A DNA stretch of 64,000 nt from Avidesulfovibrio sp964369685 (GTDB lineage: Bacteria; Desulfobacterota; Desulfovibrionia; Desulfovibrionales; Desulfovibrionaceae), in NCBI GenBank assembly GCA_964369685.1, contig CAYJFB010000012.1, forward strand, positions 11,041 through 75,040, read 5' to 3'. Positions within the stretch are counted from its first letter, which is position 1; every line of letters begins with the position of its first letter. Made by a program: the position numbers and the translations under genes. The notes beneath the pieces were generated by a model. The model worked only from the letters and a program-made list of their open reading frames with translations. It was not told where the DNA came from and did not search any database. Below, piece by piece: positions 61,162 through 64,000 of this stretch.

Positions 61162-64000
61162 ATGAAAAGCCCACAAACCTCTGCCTCCATACCGCCTTCA
61201 CATCTCAATCAAGCCAAATTCAATCAAGTTAAACAAAAACCTCAATTTTTTATCACTTCTGTAGGGCTTTTAATCTGGAATTTTTTTATTATTGCCTGTG
61301 CAGGAAGCAGTTTTTATTATATTATTCAAAAATATGAGCAAGCGACACTCAATATAGCACGTACAATTTTTGAAAGAGAACTCGATTTTCAAGAACTCAA
61401 TATACAGCTTGATGGTATGTATGCACATATTGGAGAAGATGTTGAGGTTGATCCCGTTTTTGAAAGTGATCCGTTTCGTATTATATCAAGTCCCAACGGT
61501 GACTCTTTAACTAAATTGGGTTTTGCAAAAATTGCGAAACTTCTCAATAGTGATTTGGGAACCAGAGAAAACCTCATTGAAACAAAAACATCAGAAACTG
61601 AATCTAAAACGAGTGAAGTGTCTTCCTCACGCACTCCGATCATTAATATAACAAGTTTTGACAATACAATCAGTACTGTTCGTCCCGATCTTTGGGAACG
61701 CTCAGCATTACGTCATATTCAAGAAGAAAAACTTATAGAATTTACAGACACATACACGTTGGCAGGCAAAGAGTATATGCGTTATATGGCTCCCTTGTAT
61801 GTCAAAGAATCATATTTGGAAAATCCTTCGTTTAAAAAAGTTTTTGAAAAATATAATATCGGTGATATTTATGGCGGTATCAGTATTTCAATCCCTCTGC
61901 AGCCGTCTTCTTTTGCTAATGAAACAGTCGTTCTCATCACTGCTTTGAATTTCTTTTTGATTTGGCTTGTGGGTTGTCTTTTTATTCTTTATGTTGGACG
62001 AAAATTGCGTTCAACAACGTTGCACGCACGTCATGCCGAAAGCGATTTGAAAGAATTACATACAAAATTTGACAAAAAATTGATTTTACGTACCAAAGCA
62101 TTAGAAGAATCACTGACTAAAGCCGAACAAGCGCGCAGTATACGCAGTAACTTTTTCGCCAATATCAGCCATGAAATAAAAACGCCTCTCAACGGCATCC
62201 TTGGCATGACGGCACTTTTATTGCGAACCAATCTCAATGATGAACAAACTTCTATGGCTGCCACGCTGAAAACATCGGGGAATCGCCTACTTACAGTCTT
62301 AAATGACGTTATGGATTTTTCACGCATTGATTCCGGCAAGCTTGAACTTGATTTTTATACCTTTTCATTGCGTGATACACTCTATGACGCTATTAAAAAT
62401 CTTGCACCGGCAGCACACGGGAAAGGCGTTGAAATTCTTGCAAGTATTGCACAACAGATTCCGGATAGCCTCCTCGGTGACGGCGTTAGGCTCAGACAAG
62501 TGTTGTTTCATTTGCTTGATAACGCCATCAAATTTACCGAACACGGTGAAGTCAAACTTGATGTTACCTATGATAATATCAAAAACAATAAAATTACATT
62601 GAAATTTTCTGTTACAGATACAGGAATAGGAATTCCAAAAGAAAAACAAGAAACCGTTTTGTCTTGTCTTGAAGCACCGGATGAATCCACCAAACAAGAA
62701 TACAGTGGAATAGGTCTTGGTTTGCCCATTTCTTGTAAGCTCATTCAATTGATGGGTGGTGAAATAAAACTCACAAGTCAAGTCGGAAAAGGGAGTGTTT
62801 TTTTCTTTGAATTGGAGTTGCCTTATCTTGAAGAAAGCAATCTCAAACAGATAGAAGTTTCTGCTCTTGAATTGAAAGGGAAAAATGTTTTAATTGTGGA
62901 TGACAACGCCACCAATCGCAAGATTCTTTTGGATCAAGTGGGTGGTTGGGGAATGCACCCTATAGAATGTATTTCTGTTGATTCTGCACTACAGGCTCTT
63001 CATAGTGCTGTACAAGAGAATAAAACAATTCATGTCATTATTACCGATCTTCAAATGCCTGAAAAAGATGGTATAGACTTGGCTTTGGCTGTGCAACAGC
63101 ACGATAAATTATCGTCCATTCCCGTTATTTTGCTTTCTTCAGGGAATTTGCCGAGTAAGCTTGAACCTGGTCTTTTTTCTGCGAAGCTTTCAAAACCGAC
63201 TCGTTCTTCTGACTTGTTGCGCTCTTTGGTCAGTGCTGTAGGCAATTCCGAACGCATTACAGCCAAAACCATTCAAGAACGCCTTGAAAAAGAACAAACA
63301 GCCACGGCAGAAAAAAGTTATAACATCATGCTTGTTGAAGACCTTGAAATTAATCAACAAGTCATTTCTCGAATGCTACAAGAAATCGGACATGAAGTGA
63401 CTCTCGCCAAACATGGCCAAGAAGCTTTGGATCTTCTAGAATATGAAGATATTGATATTGTTTTGATGGATATCCAAATGCCTGTCATGAACGGTTTGGA
63501 GGCTTTGGCCAATATTCGTAAACGAGAAATGCAAAAAGGAAAAATTAAACATCTGCCTGTCATTGCTGTAACAGCCAATGTTTTACAAAGTGAAAAAGAA
63601 CGCTATATTGCAGCCGGTATGGACGGCTATATTTCAAAACCGGCTACCATTTTAGAATTTGCTGAACTCATTGCCATGATCGGCAAGAATTTTAAAATTG
63701 AAGAACGTCAACGTGAAAATCAACCTTTAAAAAAATCTGCTATTGTCAATTCTTTGCAAAATATCCATTCAGATGCAAAAATGCCGTCATCTTCTGACAC
63801 TGTTACTGAACAAATAGAAAAAAATACAGAAAAAAATGCGTTTACTATTGCAACAACTGATGAACCAAAGCCCATGCTGAACAATTATGATGCATCGAGT
63901 GTGCAAGGTCGTCCACCGAATGGCTATGGTGCACCGAGTGTGCAAGGGAATGCTCCGAGTAATTATGGTGCACCGAGTGTGCAAGGGAATGCTCCGAGTA
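61162..64000 (+). CDS. hybrid sensor histidine kinase with two receiver domains, C-terminus beyond window
   Basis: At least 946 residues, open at the window end. Membrane helices at about 31-55 and 256-279 flank a Tll0287-like (DUF3365) sensor. The kinase H box is NISHEIKTPLNGILG (His337), followed by DNAIKFT, DTGIGIP and GLGLPISCKLIQLMGG. Receiver 1 has IVDDN and Asp629 (ITDLQMP); receiver 2 has LVEDLEIN and Asp770 (LMDIQMP). From residue 908 on it is a 13-residue tandem repeat. The sensor lacks the CxxCH that many such domains have. The ribosome site is weak. An Hpt domain may lie beyond the edge. It has no regulator gene inside the window. Confidence 0.92.
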   Translation, partial: MKSPQTSASIPPSHLNQAKFNQVKQKPQFFITSVGLLIWNFFIIACAGSSFYYIIQKYEQATLNIARTIFERELDFQELNIQLDGMYAHIGEDVEVDPVFESDPFRIISSPNGDSLTKLGFAKIAKLLNSDLGTRENLIETKTSETESKTSEVSSSRTPIINITSFDNTISTVRPDLWERSALRHIQEEKLIEFTDTYTLAGKEYMRYMAPLYVKESYLENPSFKKVFEKYNIGDIYGGISISIPLQPSSFANETVVLITALNFFLIWLVGCLFILYVGRKLRSTTLHARHAESDLKELHTKFDKKLILRTKALEESLTKAEQARSIRSNFFANISHEIKTPLNGILGMTALLLRTNLNDEQTSMAATLKTSGNRLLTVLNDVMDFSRIDSGKLELDFYTFSLRDTLYDAIKNLAPAAHGKGVEILASIAQQIPDSLLGDGVRLRQVLFHLLDNAIKFTEHGEVKLDVTYDNIKNNKITLKFSVTDTGIGIPKEKQETVLSCLEAPDESTKQEYSGIGLGLPISCKLIQLMGGEIKLTSQVGKGSVFFFELELPYLEESNLKQIEVSALELKGKNVLIVDDNATNRKILLDQVGGWGMHPIECISVDSALQALHSAVQENKTIHVIITDLQMPEKDGIDLALAVQQHDKLSSIPVILLSSGNLPSKLEPGLFSAKLSKPTRSSDLLRSLVSAVGNSERITAKTIQERLEKEQTATAEKSYNIMLVEDLEINQQVISRMLQEIGHEVTLAKHGQEALDLLEYEDIDIVLMDIQMPVMNGLEALANIRKREMQKGKIKHLPVIAVTANVLQSEKERYIAAGMDGYISKPATILEFAELIAMIGKNFKIEERQRENQPLKKSAIVNSLQNIHSDAKMPSSSDTVTEQIEKNTEKNAFTIATTDEPKPMLNNYDASSVQGRPPNGYGAPSVQGNAPSNYGAPSVQGNAPS
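63883..63999 (+). repeat. 39-bp tandem repeat in kinase C-terminus, at least three units
   Basis: Units start at 63883, 63922 and 63961 and continue past the window. Each encodes (N/G)Y(D/G)A(P/S)SVQG followed by NAPS or RPPN (13 residues). Units 2 and 3 differ by only about three bases; unit 1 is more diverged. The first unit is in frame with the kinase. Confidence 0.93.

Noticed and set aside
60911..61208. Two overlapping minus-strand frames before the hybrid kinase
   Set aside because: They overlap the kinase start, have no homology features and no ribosome sites.
1..64000. tRNA, rRNA, CRISPR, transposase, phage attachment site
   Set aside because: I looked for T-loop-like words, repeat-spacer patterns and transposase motifs on both strands and found none that hold up. 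A covariance search would be decisive for tRNAs.

Overview
The window looks like a draft or metagenome-assembled chromosome segment from a Gram-negative sulfate-reducing-type bacterium of the Desulfovibrionales (Desulfovibrionaceae-like), with moderate to low GC by eye. Supporting signs are a CobA-HemD fusion and a hemB-ahbD pair (siroheme-dependent haem synthesis), a small PxxKW-family cysteine-rich protein of a type I know from that order, lipopolysaccharide genes (kdsB, heptose-1-P adenylyltransferase, lptFG, an O-antigen-ligase-like protein) and a selenocysteine-containing HesB-like gene. A run of exactly 100 N at 40693-40792 marks a scaffold gap. I see no rRNA, tRNA, CRISPR array, transposase or prophage. 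Nearly all genes are chromosomal housekeeping genes.

Layout. 1-5.7 kb: a DUF368 (PopT-type) membrane protein cut by the window edge, an unrecognised small protein, a 1030-residue protein with J-like, zinc-ribbon and beta-rich repeat regions, and a radical SAM protein. 5.8-13.7 kb (+): cell-shape block mreB, then mreC-mreD-mrdA-heptose adenylyltransferase, then pyruvate kinase with an HD-GYP phosphodiesterase. 13.7-22.6 kb (-): O-antigen ligase, glycosyltransferase, HAD phosphatase, cobU, bifunctional (p)ppGpp enzyme, potABC without potD. 23-26 kb (+): PxxKW protein, mnmG and an NlpC/P60 lipoprotein. 26-31.4 kb: TPR protein, carA, kdsB and polyprenyl synthase (-), DUF2065 and pyrE (+), then the selenoprotein gene (-). 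31.6-36.4 kb (+): lptF-lptG-xseA-xseB-TauE/SafE.

36.5-43.1 kb is an iron-uptake-type accessory locus: a LysR regulator divergent from a TonB-dependent receptor, a siderophore-type binding protein broken by the N gap, and exbB-exbD-tonB. 43.1-53.9 kb: uvrA, DUF554, cobA-hemD (+), ribF, a lytic transglycosylase, a CI/S24-type repressor, hflC and hflK. After a long AT-rich gap come secA, hemB, ahbD and a MoaD/MoeB-like pair (+). The window ends inside a hybrid histidine kinase whose C-terminus enters a 39-bp tandem repeat.

The most notable item is the gene at 31132-31443. An in-frame TGA at codon 33 is followed by a SECIS-like hairpin at the expected distance, in a HesB/IscA-like reading frame ending in three cysteines. 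A conventional gene caller would keep only the C-terminal 64 codons. Other points worth a look are the repeated intergenic motif ACTGTAACA, nested palindromes beside the S24 repressor, a sensor kinase domain apparently lacking its haem motif, and the MoaD/MoeB pair beside ahbD.
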